Positions 1 through 7,441 of a DNA stretch of 64,000 nucleotides are shown piece by piece. The notes below the pieces were generated by a model. It was given only the letters and a program-made list of their open reading frames with translations. It ran no database searches and had not been told where the DNA came from. Numbering within the stretch: position 1 is the first letter of the stretch; the number at the start of each line of letters is the position of its first letter. The stretch covers positions 372,001 to 436,000 of the forward strand of contig NZ_BOSI01000002.1 of NCBI RefSeq assembly GCF_018403265.1. Reading direction: 5' to 3'. The DNA comes from Paenibacillus sp. J31TS4. Lineage in GTDB: Bacteria; Bacillota; Bacilli; Paenibacillales; NBRC-103111. A program made the position numbers and the translations under genes.

Positions 1-36
1 CGCGTCGATCGTTCGGTGGACGGCCGGCAAGCTCAT
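1..36 (-). CDS. N-terminus of probable ECF (ECF42-type) sigma factor, cut by window edge
   Basis: Twelve codons read leftward off the window as MSLPAVHRTIDA. The ATG overlaps the TGA of the YciI gene by four bases (ATGA), the usual sign of translational coupling. YciI-like proteins carrying a DGPF motif are typically encoded next to ECF42 sigma factors, and the fragment resembles the start of that family (an Ala/Val-His-Arg-x-Ile/Val-Asp/Glu-Ala stretch before the first sigma helix). The identification rests on gene context plus a very short peptide. It could be another protein. Confidence 0.5.
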   Translation of the reverse strand, partial: MSLPAVHRTIDA

Positions 37-467
37 GCTTGCTTCAGCTCCTGCACCTGCTTGCGGAGAGAGGCTTCTCTAGAGAGTGTCTCCGGATCGC
101 GCATCAGGTCCTCCGGCTCGAACACTTGACGGATCTCAATCTCGCCCTGGCCGCCACCGTGGGGATCCGGCATCCGCAGCGCCCACTCGAGCGCTTCCTC
201 CTTCGAGCTCACTTCAATAAGCGTATAGCCGGCGATGATCTCCTTGGCTTCCGTGAACGGACCGTCGAGGACGTTCGGTTTGCCTCCGGGCTCCGGATAC
301 GAGATTCGAATGCCGCTTGCGCTGGGCCGCAGGCCGTCGGCTCCGAGCAGCACGCCGGCTCTCATCAATTCCTCGTTATACTTTTGCATAGCGTCCACGA
401 GCTCCTGGCTCGGCATAACGCCTGCCTCCGAATCTGTTGTTGCTTTGATGATCAGCATGAATCGCAT
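33..467 (-). CDS. YciI-like protein with DGPF motif
   Basis: This 144-residue cytoplasmic protein belongs to the YCII/DGPF family, small alpha-beta proteins of unclear biochemical role. The family signature DGPFTEAKE lies in the middle and is followed by the usual GY-x-LIE-x-SS-x-EEALEWA segment. The start is the ATG preceded by AAAGGAGG at eight bases; an upstream in-frame ATG lacks a ribosome binding site. It ends in a four-base overlap with a probable sigma-factor gene. DGPF proteins usually sit beside ECF42 sigma factors and are thought to take part in that regulatory circuit. The family assignment is firm, the function is unknown. Confidence 0.9.
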   Translation of the reverse strand: MRFMLIIKATTDSEAGVMPSQELVDAMQKYNEELMRAGVLLGADGLRPSASGIRISYPEPGGKPNVLDGPFTEAKEIIAGYTLIEVSSKEEALEWALRMPDPHGGGQGEIEIRQVFEPEDLMRDPETLSREASLRKQVQELKQA

Positions 468-536
468 AGGTTGGTTCCTCCTTTGATTGGATCGTTCTGG
501 TTTGTTTTTTTTGCAAATATTCAATAAACAAGGTGC

Positions 537-1205
537 TTACAAGTTTCGGATTATGCTCGAATAGTCGCGGCTCAGTCTGCCGGCTAGCAGGGATACCCAG
601 CCGAAGGCGATGAGTCCGGCGATCCCCATCAGCACGCCCACCCAGGTGCCCATTCCCATTCCGGCTAGAATGAGGACCATGGCTGCCAGTCCCGAGCCTA
701 TGCAGTATCGGCTCCAGCCCCGTTCACCTTGGGCAGCGAACCGCCGGGCCAGCACGAGGCTGGCTGCGACCAGGCTGAAGAACGCCAGGCAAAAGGCTGC
801 CATATGGATGGCGGCATGGCCGCTCATCGAAGCCGGCGGTCCGTCAGGCGCGCCGGGAGGAAAGCTCAGTCCCGGGTCAGGTCGAAAGAGACCCGCGAGG
901 AGCATACCCAATCCGAAGAGGCCGATGAGCCAGGGCCCCCATGCGCCGCCCTTCCCGCCTCGGAGGACGGTGCGGAAGCCGATGGCGGCCAGGATGGCGA
1001 GCAATCCGGTCACGATGAAATTCAGGCTCTGAATCCATCCCCAATCGCCGAGTGTCAGCGTACTGATGGCATGGCGGCGAATATCGAAGCCCTCACGCGT
1101 AAATTGGGCCAGCGAGATCCCATAGAACAGCGGTGCGACCGCGACGCCGCCGGCCAGCAGCTTTCTTCCCCATACATTCCGTGTTTGACTCTGGAATTCC
1201 TTCAT
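537..1205 (-). CDS. DUF998 family membrane protein
   Basis: A 222-residue polytopic membrane protein with about six hydrophobic segments, matching the DUF998 family. Typical features are the early ISLAQFTREGFDIRRHAIS segment, the loop rich in Gly and Pro after the third helix (RPDPGLSFPPGAP), and a conserved SGHAAIHM stretch. I chose the second ATG because AAAGGA sits eight bases upstream of it; the first ATG directly abuts the same site. It lies 69 bases upstream of the YciI gene on the same strand and may be co-transcribed. The function of the family is not known. Confidence 0.85.
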   Translation of the reverse strand: MKEFQSQTRNVWGRKLLAGGVAVAPLFYGISLAQFTREGFDIRRHAISTLTLGDWGWIQSLNFIVTGLLAILAAIGFRTVLRGGKGGAWGPWLIGLFGLGMLLAGLFRPDPGLSFPPGAPDGPPASMSGHAAIHMAAFCLAFFSLVAASLVLARRFAAQGERGWSRYCIGSGLAAMVLILAGMGMGTWVGVLMGIAGLIAFGWVSLLAGRLSRDYSSIIRNL

Positions 1206-1286
1206 GCCTATCATCCTTTCTTCTTGTAAGAGGATCTTTCTCTACGCTGTGTCGTTTAAGCGTAAGAGGACGTTTCAGGGGGCTAA

Positions 1287-2096
1287 TTAGCGGTCCGCAA
1301 AAAAGGCAGACAGTTCCGGGGCGATCCGCCCGGCATCCAATTTCTTGGTATGACCGAGCCCCTTCTTGCTGAGCAGCCGCGCGTTCGGAAGGACATTCTT
1401 CACAGCCAGCGCCGCATGCCGCAGAGAAGCCGGACTCTCAAGACCTTCGAGAACCAGCGCAGGGATCGAGACGCCGCGCCAGGGCTCGGGATCCAGCGGT
1501 TTGCCGGATGCGTAACCTTCGAGCAAAGCCGCGTCGTAAGGGAGCGTGTGAGCCAAGGCCTTGAGCTTCTTCCATGTGCCGGGCATGAGGCGCATCATAG
1601 CCGGGACGAAAGTCGGCGCTCCCATCCCTTTCGTCATGAAGTACCGAATTGCTTCTTCCCGCCGATCCGAGATAACCAGCTCCTGAACGTGCCGGACGAA
1701 ATCGGCCGGTGGCTTGGGGTCCTTCGCCTCGACCACGAAAGGAGGCTCGTGCAACGCAAGCTTCTTGATCGACGCCCCTTGGGCCGCTGCCTTCAGCGCA
1801 AGCACCGCACCGGAAGACAAGCCGTATACGTAGGCGGAGCCGCCCGCTGCGCCGATCATGGCCTCCAGATCTTCGATCTCCCGCTCGACGGCATAGGACG
1901 GGGCGTCTCCGCTGTCTCCGCGTCCCCTGCGGTCGTAATGGTAGACCGTGAACCGCTCGGCTAACCGCTCGGCCAGCTTGACCTGTCCGGGAAACTGGCG
2001 GTAACTGAATGCACCGGTTACCAGAATGAGCGCCGGCCCGCTTCCTCTCTTTTCATACGCAATGGTGGTTCCATCTTTGGAAATGACTGTTTTCAT
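1287..2096 (-). CDS. alpha/beta hydrolase
   Basis: A 269-residue cytoplasmic alpha/beta hydrolase. The nucleophile elbow G-L-S-S-G places the catalytic serine near residue 94, and H249 in GLGHTKK is the probable catalytic histidine. The YDRRGRGDSG stretch is the typical region before the cap. The acid residue is not obvious from reading alone. An AAAGGAG ribosome binding site precedes the ATG. It is the first gene of a leftward run with the DUF998 and YciI genes. The substrate cannot be deduced; small esters or lactones are usual for this family. Confidence 0.88.
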   Translation of the reverse strand: MKTVISKDGTTIAYEKRGSGPALILVTGAFSYRQFPGQVKLAERLAERFTVYHYDRRGRGDSGDAPSYAVEREIEDLEAMIGAAGGSAYVYGLSSGAVLALKAAAQGASIKKLALHEPPFVVEAKDPKPPADFVRHVQELVISDRREEAIRYFMTKGMGAPTFVPAMMRLMPGTWKKLKALAHTLPYDAALLEGYASGKPLDPEPWRGVSIPALVLEGLESPASLRHAALAVKNVLPNARLLSKKGLGHTKKLDAGRIAPELSAFFADR

Positions 2097-2320
2097 AAGT
2101 GTATCTCCTTTGCTTTTTGTGCTCTTTACATGGACGACGAATGGAGAAAAGGGAAATCGACAGGCAGCCGAAAAAAATAAAAAGTTTTTTCGTGAACAGC
2201 CATCGAGCTTTCCGAATAGCCCTCCTGAGGGTGCCTCTCATGGAAAACAAGTCGCGGGGGTGGGTGATTATGGTAAATTGGGATTTGGTGAAACCAACAA
2301 GGGAAGGGGAGAGGAGTCTC

Positions 2321-2890
2321 ATGTTTTTTCTGCAAATGTCCGGGTACCCGGGCTCGGGCAAATCTACGCTGTCCCGCATCCTGGCCGAGCGCACCGGAGC
2401 GATTGTCCTGGATCACGATATCGTCAAGACGGCTCTCTTGGAAGCGAGCGAGGAGCTGCTCGATCCGAAGGAGACGGGGAACATCTCGTATCATATCGAC
2501 TGGGCGCTTGCGGATTTTTTGCTGTCGCAGGGACGGAGCGTCATTCTGGACAGCCCCTGTATGTATGAGGTGATGCTGGCGAAGGGAGGAGCGCTTGCAG
2601 AGAAGCACGGGGCCGCATACAAGTATATCGAATGCTTCCTTGGCGATGTCGAGGAGCTGGACCGGCGCCTGACGGCGCGCCCCCGGCTGCGCAGCCAGGT
2701 GGCCGGCGTTCCGGCGAAGATGAAAGAAGGCTTCGTCCTCACCCAGGAGACGAGCAAGAGCAAACGGCCGTCGGACGTGCCCTATCTGATCGTGGATACG
2801 GGCCAGCCGCTCGACCGCTACATAACGGAAGCGTTGGCTTTTTTGGCGGAGGAGAAGGACGGCTCGGACTATTCAAATCAATTAAGCTAG
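2321..2890 (+). CDS. AAA family ATPase / P-loop kinase-like protein
   Basis: A 189-residue P-loop protein of the zeta-toxin/APK-like kinase type. The Walker A motif GYPGSGKST is at residues 8-16, followed by LAERTGAIVLDHD, where the aspartate is placed as in small-molecule kinases, and by a Walker-B-like VILDSPC. An arginine-rich lid segment (RRLTARPRLRSQ) follows. The chosen ATG has GAGGAG four bases upstream; longer in-frame starts exist upstream but encode non-conserved sequence. It probably phosphorylates a small molecule. Its neighbours give no hint of the substrate. Confidence 0.8.
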   Translation: MFFLQMSGYPGSGKSTLSRILAERTGAIVLDHDIVKTALLEASEELLDPKETGNISYHIDWALADFLLSQGRSVILDSPCMYEVMLAKGGALAEKHGAAYKYIECFLGDVEELDRRLTARPRLRSQVAGVPAKMKEGFVLTQETSKSKRPSDVPYLIVDTGQPLDRYITEALAFLAEEKDGSDYSNQLS

Positions 2891-3013
2891 TTAGGACAAA
2901 ATGAGCAGATTGGGTGACTTCTTATAACGTTAGGAGAAATGTTCCTTACATCTAGACAATAGATGCTTCTTCGCATTCTTGTCCCTCTTCAGCTGCTATA
3001 ACGATTCTCTCCC

Positions 3014-3043
3014 TTGTTCTTCCAGAATGATCCCGCCTATAGT
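3014..3043 (+). promoter_or_regulatory. sigma-A-type promoter of the nucleotidyltransferase gene
   Basis: TTGTTC, an 18-base spacer and TATAGT, about 70 bases upstream of the nucleotidyltransferase start. Transcription would begin just before a hairpin at 3053-3087. Confidence 0.5.
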
Positions 3044-3052
3044 AAAGAGAAA

Positions 3053-3087
3053 AAAAGGGGCCCAACCGTACGGGCGGCGTCCCTTTT
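3053..3087 (+). promoter_or_regulatory. leader hairpin abutting a ribosome binding site
   Basis: AAAAGGG pairs with CCCTTTT, and an inner GCCC/GGGC helix extends the stem. It would form the extreme 5' end of the nucleotidyltransferase mRNA, immediately before the GAGGGGGAA ribosome binding site. On the opposite strand the stem is followed by a T-rich run, so it could also be a leftward terminator, but no leftward gene lies just upstream. Confidence 0.5.
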
Positions 3088-3110
3088 AAAAGAGGGGGAA
3101 AGCATGTCCT

Positions 3111-4112
3111 ATGAAAGTGTTCATCAATGACCACGACTATCTATCCCAGTGGAAAGATATACTCGCCAGTCGTGCGGAAGAGGCCGTTCAGGCCTTGTCG
3201 GAGATTGACGGAGTGGAGGGTCTTATCCTGGGGGGAAGCATCGGCAGAGGAGAGACTTGGCCGCTCTCGGATGTCGATCTCATTCCCATCCTGTCAACGC
3301 CGGAGGCGAATGCCTGCATCGGTCCGATCCGAAGCCGGCTGGCTGAGCAATGGGAGCGGGAAGGATGGAGCACGACGCTGGATGCCGGCACCCTGTACGT
3401 GACGAGACAGGAGGTGGAACAGGCGCTGAGCGGGCCGGCGGTAGAGGCATTGGCGGAGACGCGCCTTTATCACATCCTGGACAAAGGGGTTGGCGGGCAA
3501 GCGCCTTACGATCCATACGGGGACGCGGAACGAGTGCTCGGCTGGATCCGTTCGGTCCGTTTCCTGCCTGAGGTCGTGACGTATCGGGTGAACCAGCAGC
3601 GCGACCGGATCGCCGTGTTGTTTGCCCAGCTCGATCACGAGCTGGCGGCAGAGAAGCTGGGCGAGGCGAACCGGACGCTGTACACGCTTCCGGAAGTTAT
3701 CCGGACGTTCTGCATGGAGGGGTGGGGACTGCGGGACGTATCCTGGACCCGGCTCGGCACGCGGTTCGAGAGGGCTGCGGCGGAAAAGGGATTAGCGAAG
3801 CTGGCCGACGACCTGAACGAGATCGCAAACTTGAGTGATGCAAGGGTCCGCGAACGGATGGAGGCCGCGCCCGGGCAGATCCGGCAGCGCCATGCGAGGT
3901 CTTATGCGTCCCGTCTGCTCATCGGGGAACCGGTGACGCAGGTGCAGGATGCAAGAGACGTCCTACGCGTGTTTGCGAAGTACGAGTACCGGAAGCTGGA
4001 CGGACCGCCGTATCCCGAGTGGCTGGGAGCGGAGACCGAGGCGTCCCGGCTTCGTTCCGGGGCGGATCTGCTCCGCTCCGCTTGCCGGGAGCTTCTGTCG
4101 CTCTCGGTATGA
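3111..4112 (+). CDS. nucleotidyltransferase domain protein
   Basis: A 333-residue protein with an N-terminal Pol-beta/MNT-type nucleotidyltransferase fold. The signature GGSIGRGETWPLSDVD at residues 41-56 supplies the Gly-Ser pair and the D54-x-D56 metal ligands. The remaining 250 residues are mainly helical and charged, as in the substrate-binding half of kanamycin or streptomycin nucleotidyltransferases. It may adenylylate a small molecule, possibly an aminoglycoside, but the C-terminal half matches no resistance enzyme I can name. It is preceded by its own promoter and a leader hairpin. It converges with the downstream GNAT gene, 29 bases away. Confidence 0.8.
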   Translation: MKVFINDHDYLSQWKDILASRAEEAVQALSEIDGVEGLILGGSIGRGETWPLSDVDLIPILSTPEANACIGPIRSRLAEQWEREGWSTTLDAGTLYVTRQEVEQALSGPAVEALAETRLYHILDKGVGGQAPYDPYGDAERVLGWIRSVRFLPEVVTYRVNQQRDRIAVLFAQLDHELAAEKLGEANRTLYTLPEVIRTFCMEGWGLRDVSWTRLGTRFERAAAEKGLAKLADDLNEIANLSDARVRERMEAAPGQIRQRHARSYASRLLIGEPVTQVQDARDVLRVFAKYEYRKLDGPPYPEWLGAETEASRLRSGADLLRSACRELLSLSV

Positions 4113-4141
4113 TGCCCCTCCCGCTGCAAACGACCCTTCGG

Positions 4142-4840
4142 TCAATAGAAGGACAGATCGGTTCCGTACGGCACAAGAGACAGCCGTCCGGCTACGGCTT
4201 GAGAAGCCCGATTGTCCCAAGACGTGCTGTACAGGGCGAGCCTGCCCTGGCCTTGGATCTCCTTCGCCCAGGCGGCTGCGGCTATGCCCGCATACCCTCG
4301 ACCCCGATAGCCTTCCGCAGTCTCGACCCCTGCCTCTGCCGCTTCCCGGGTCTGTCGGGCGCTGAAGCAGACAGACACGGCCCGGTCCCCGTCCAGCACC
4401 ATCCAGCAGGGCTCCCTGTTCCCCCAATCCGCCCATAGCGAAGGGAAGAACGGCAGCAGGCAGCGGCTTGTCTCTGCCGTCACCCGCTTGGGCAGCCCGG
4501 TGATGCCGGGCTGGCCGGCGCATACGGGCAGCTCCGCAAACCGGTAAGCGGGGCCCATCCATAAGCTCTGGACCTGCTGACGCTCGTTCAGCAGGTTCAC
4601 AATGGCGGCAATCGTCCGGCTGGCCGGTTCGCTATTTTCGACCTGTCCGGCGATCGAGCGGACCAGGTCCTCTGGCAGATCGTCGTGGAACCGCAGCACG
4701 CTGCCGCATGTGGTAAATCCCCAAAACACTTGGGGGGCGGAGCCTCCATCGCTCTCATTAAGACCGGTCAGCCGCAAGGCTTCGTTATGCCTGAAAAGCA
4801 CCTCGGTCTGGAGTCGCATCGTCTCCATCTCGTTAAGCAA
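4142..4840 (-). CDS. GNAT family N-acetyltransferase
   Basis: A 232-residue protein. The C-terminal half carries the GNAT acetyl-CoA loop as RGRGYAGIAAAAWAKEI, followed by LYSTSWDNRASQAVAGRLSLV, a pattern usual in the GNAT subgroup where a helical N-terminal domain precedes the acetyltransferase. The start is taken as TTG with AAGGGG seven bases upstream; an ATG four codons later is possible. Substrate unknown. It is transcribed toward the nucleotidyltransferase gene. Confidence 0.82.
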   Translation of the reverse strand: MLNEMETMRLQTEVLFRHNEALRLTGLNESDGGSAPQVFWGFTTCGSVLRFHDDLPEDLVRSIAGQVENSEPASRTIAAIVNLLNERQQVQSLWMGPAYRFAELPVCAGQPGITGLPKRVTAETSRCLLPFFPSLWADWGNREPCWMVLDGDRAVSVCFSARQTREAAEAGVETAEGYRGRGYAGIAAAAWAKEIQGQGRLALYSTSWDNRASQAVAGRLSLVPYGTDLSFY

Positions 4841-5081
4841 GCGATCCCCTTCTTTCTGCTGCTAGTTCTCTTCATTCCAGCACATTAGACGGGTAGAAGC
4901 ACGGGAAAGATCGGTTGGAATGAAAAATGGCACCAGCCTCCGTATGCTTTCGCGTGCGAAGCTCGGCATCACTTGTCAGTGGGCAACTCCTGACGTGTGA
5001 GGCTGTGCTGCGACGGTCAAGGGTTGAATCCTCTTCCTGCTTCTCCCATAATAAGGGGATATGAATCCAGGAGGGGAAGGA

Positions 5082-5261
5082 ATGTCGTTTCATTTTGGTT
5101 CGTTTGTCTTCGAGCTCCTGTTCTTGGCGCTCGTTGTGGCCGTTGTGGTTACTCTGGTGAAGGTCAACGGCTACGTAAAGCGGAGAAAGCAGGCGGACAA
5201 AGAAATGCAAGAGAAGCTAGACGAGCTTCTGCGGCTGGCGAAAGACAGAAGATCCTTGTAA
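5082..5261 (+). CDS. small single-pass membrane protein
   Basis: A 59-residue protein with one membrane span (FELLFLALVVAVVVTLVKV) near the N-terminus and a basic, amphipathic C-terminal tail ending in KDRRSL. It has an excellent ribosome binding site (GGAGGGGAAGG) before the ATG and a clear terminator 95 bases after the stop, so it forms a complete short transcription unit. No known family was recognised. The short anchor plus charged coiled-coil-like tail suggests a peripheral membrane adaptor, which is only inference. Confidence 0.75.
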   Translation: MSFHFGSFVFELLFLALVVAVVVTLVKVNGYVKRRKQADKEMQEKLDELLRLAKDRRSL

Positions 5262-5355
5262 CGAAGCGGCCGGCTGGCGGTCTATGGCTTCCGTACTCGT
5301 GGGACGAATGGCCATTTTGGTACGAGTCTTCGCGCTAGTTGGATCAGCAAGTAGT

Positions 5356-5387
5356 AGGGCCATCCTTTGCGGGATGGCCCTATTTTT
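5356..5387 (+). terminator. rho-independent terminator
   Basis: Ten-base perfect stem AGGGCCATCC/GGATGGCCCT with a six-base loop, followed by ATTTTTG. It ends the small membrane protein unit. Confidence 0.85.
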
Positions 5388-5468
5388 GAGTATTTTGTGT
5401 TAACGATCGGGAACCGCGAGCGAAAGGATAAGTCTTGTCTGATGCTTCAGCTAAGCAACAAGATTCCT

Positions 5469-6266
5469 TTAGAAACCGCCTCTAGAATGAATGATTTCGC
5501 CCGTTATCCATTGGGAATCGTCGCTTGCTAGAAAAGCGATCAGTTGGGCGGCGTCTTCCGGAAGTCCAATTCGGCCCATCGGGAATCGCGGCAGAAGCGC
5601 TTGTTTCACCTCTTCGGACATCCAGCCGGAATCGGTAGGACCGGGGTCGACCGCGTTGACCGTAATGTGAAGCGGTGCTAGCTCTGCGGCCAGGGATTCG
5701 GTAAACACGGAGATGGCCCCTTTTGTCGCGGCATAGGCAAGATTGCCTGGCATAGGCCCTTTCCCTTGGCCGGAAGTGAGGTTGATGATTCGTCCGCCGA
5801 GCACGCTATTGGAGGAACGAGCTTTTTTCTCGGCTTCGAGCATGCGGGCGAATTCGGCGGACAGCATGAAGGTCCCCCTAATGTTGACAGCACAATGAGC
5901 ATCGATGAGAGACTCGGTTAATTGGCGGAAATCCGCATCGACACTATACGTCGCATTATTGACGAGGATCGTTGGAAGGCCAACCGATTTCCGGACCTCC
6001 TCCAACAAATACGACGCGGAACCAGGCACGGTGAGGTCCAAGCTCATGTGTGCCGCCTGAACATCCATTTTTCGAAGTTCGTCTGCGAACAAATCGGGCC
6101 AGTTCTTATCCGCATCGTTTGGATAAATTTCATTGTCATAGTCGTACAGGTGGGTAAAGAACAGGCTGGCTCCTTCGTTAGCCAATGCCCGGCAAATCGC
6201 AGCCCCAATGCCACCTGCACGGCTCGCACCTGTGACTATAGCAATTTTATTTTGTAATCTGGTCAA
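5469..6266 (-). CDS. short-chain dehydrogenase/reductase
   Basis: A 265-residue classical SDR. It shows the cofactor motif TGASRAGGIG near the N-terminus, LVNNATY (the NNAG equivalent), the catalytic serine in NLTSGQGKG and the YAATK active-site motif, then the DPGPTDSG loop. The extra AGG in the glycine motif and the long loop after the first helix resemble FabG-like oxidoreductases common beside resistance or xenobiotic genes. The start codon is TTG, seven bases after GGAGG. A leftward terminator hairpin lies 70 bases upstream of the start. Confidence 0.9.
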   Translation of the reverse strand: MTRLQNKIAIVTGASRAGGIGAAICRALANEGASLFFTHLYDYDNEIYPNDADKNWPDLFADELRKMDVQAAHMSLDLTVPGSASYLLEEVRKSVGLPTILVNNATYSVDADFRQLTESLIDAHCAVNIRGTFMLSAEFARMLEAEKKARSSNSVLGGRIINLTSGQGKGPMPGNLAYAATKGAISVFTESLAAELAPLHITVNAVDPGPTDSGWMSEEVKQALLPRFPMGRIGLPEDAAQLIAFLASDDSQWITGEIIHSRGGF

Positions 6267-6336
6267 TTTCTATACCTCCCGTTATGAGGAGACGAGAAAA
6301 CCGTTCTTTGGATGGGGATGAGAAATCCCGCTGTTA

Positions 6337-6365
6337 AATAAAAAGCGGATACATCAAGTATCCGC
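6337..6365 (-). terminator. leftward terminator hairpin upstream of the SDR gene
   Basis: On the minus strand GCGGATAC and GTATCCGC pair around a five-base loop and are followed by TTTTTATTT. No intact leftward gene precedes it, so it may be an attenuator for the SDR transcript or a leftover from a lost gene. Confidence 0.6.
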
Positions 6366-6501
6366 GCAGCAGGTGGATCAAACGGTTGCCCGCATTCCTT
6401 GAAATGGTTGAAGATCGGCATGAGGAGCCGGAGCAATGGCCTCTGCCATTACCGGGTCATGCGATCGGATTCCATCAAACCATTACAAGGAAGGACACAT
6501 A
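6338..6501 (+). pseudogene. possible short gene remnant between SDR and TetR genes
   Basis: A 54-codon open frame without a plausible start reads through KYPRSRWIKRLPAFLEMVE and ends in TRKDT. Its residue make-up looks protein-like, but it overlaps the terminator stem and I recognise no family. The rest of the gap 6267-6641 holds nothing else I can identify. Confidence 0.2.
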
Positions 6502-6641
6502 GGCTAACGATCCCCTTTCCTTCATCCCCATATTTTGTATTATCGAATAAATGGGGGATCAGTTCAAGAACGAATGTCTGTTACTGCTCACTCAACGTGT
6601 ATTCCACTTTTCCGTTCTGACCTAAGAAGATCAAGGAATGA

Positions 6642-6670
6642 TTGCAAATCGATCATCGGCAACATATAAT
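6642..6670 (+). promoter_or_regulatory. tetR promoter
   Basis: TTGCAA, a 17-base spacer and a perfect TATAAT. The operator palindrome overlaps the end of the -10 box and the start region, a position suited to autorepression. Confidence 0.75.
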
Positions 6671-6685
6671 GAATTATCATTCATT
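6668..6685 (+). promoter_or_regulatory. TetR operator 1
   Basis: AATGAATTATCATTCATT, an inverted repeat with ATGAAT-N4-ATTCAT core. The same core recurs before the DUF418 gene at 7385-7400. Confidence 0.7.
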
Positions 6686-6705
6686 TAAAAAAGGCTGGTG
6701 ATAAG

Positions 6706-7305
6706 ATGCCGCGAACACAAGAGCAATACGGGCGATTACGTTCCATCACGAAAACCAAAATCCGTTCTGCTGGTTTGCAATTGTTCTCTCACAAGGGCTT
6801 GAGGGAGACAAGCGTCCAAGAAATAGCCACCTTAGCCGGCATCAGTACAGGATTGATGTATCGGCATTATAAATCGAAGGAGGATCTATTCCGCGATTTA
6901 GTCAATACGGCCATCCACGAGATGAAGACGATAGAAATATTGCTGGATGCAGATGAGCGCCCGTCCAGCATTTTTAAACAATTATCCGGCGCTATGATGC
7001 ACGAAATGAATAGGAGTGATGAATCTGCGCAGTATCTGGTGTTAATTGCTCACTCCTTGCTGATGGGTGATTTGGACCCAGGAATGGCGGAAGCGTACAA
7101 TTCCGGATTATTCGAACGAATGGCGAATCTGATTCAAAAGGGACAGTCAATGGGGGACATACGCCTCGGCGATCCGTTTCAAATGACCCTGTTGTTTTTC
7201 TCGATGATACAGGGGTTAGCCATAATGAAACTCTCGTTAAGAGATCGATTTGTATGCCCAAGTGCGGACATGCTGACCGCTTACTTGATCGAGGGTTCGC
7301 ACTAG
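6706..7305 (+). CDS. TetR family transcriptional regulator
   Basis: A 199-residue one-component repressor. The helix-turn-helix is at about residues 28-48 (VQEIATLAGISTGLMYRHYKSKEDLFRDL), a textbook TetR signature, with a ligand-binding C-terminal domain. Its own promoter and that of the downstream DUF418 gene carry the same ATGAAT-N4-ATTCAT palindrome, so it very likely represses both. The divergent SDR gene lies 440 bases away and has no such site that I can see. The inducer is unknown. Confidence 0.93.
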   Translation: MPRTQEQYGRLRSITKTKIRSAGLQLFSHKGLRETSVQEIATLAGISTGLMYRHYKSKEDLFRDLVNTAIHEMKTIEILLDADERPSSIFKQLSGAMMHEMNRSDESAQYLVLIAHSLLMGDLDPGMAEAYNSGLFERMANLIQKGQSMGDIRLGDPFQMTLLFFSMIQGLAIMKLSLRDRFVCPSADMLTAYLIEGSH

Positions 7306-7380
7306 CCGGTGAAAACCAGTGTATGCGTCCGGAATTACAAATCCGGTGGGATGAGCCGGCTAGCTTTTTTCCCACTATTA

Positions 7381-7410
7381 TTGAATGAATATTAATTCAT
7401 CCAATATAGT
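7381..7410 (+). promoter_or_regulatory. promoter of the DUF418 gene with operator in its spacer
   Basis: TTGAAT, an 18-base spacer and TATAGT. The operator lies between the -35 and -10 boxes. Confidence 0.65.
7382..7403 (+). promoter_or_regulatory. TetR operator 2
   Basis: Core ATGAAT-ATTA-ATTCAT at 7385-7400, extended by TG/CA on the outside with one mismatch. It matches operator 1 in core and spacing. Confidence 0.7.
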
Positions 7411-7441
7411 ATTAAATAAATTATTTTAAGGAGATGAAGCC

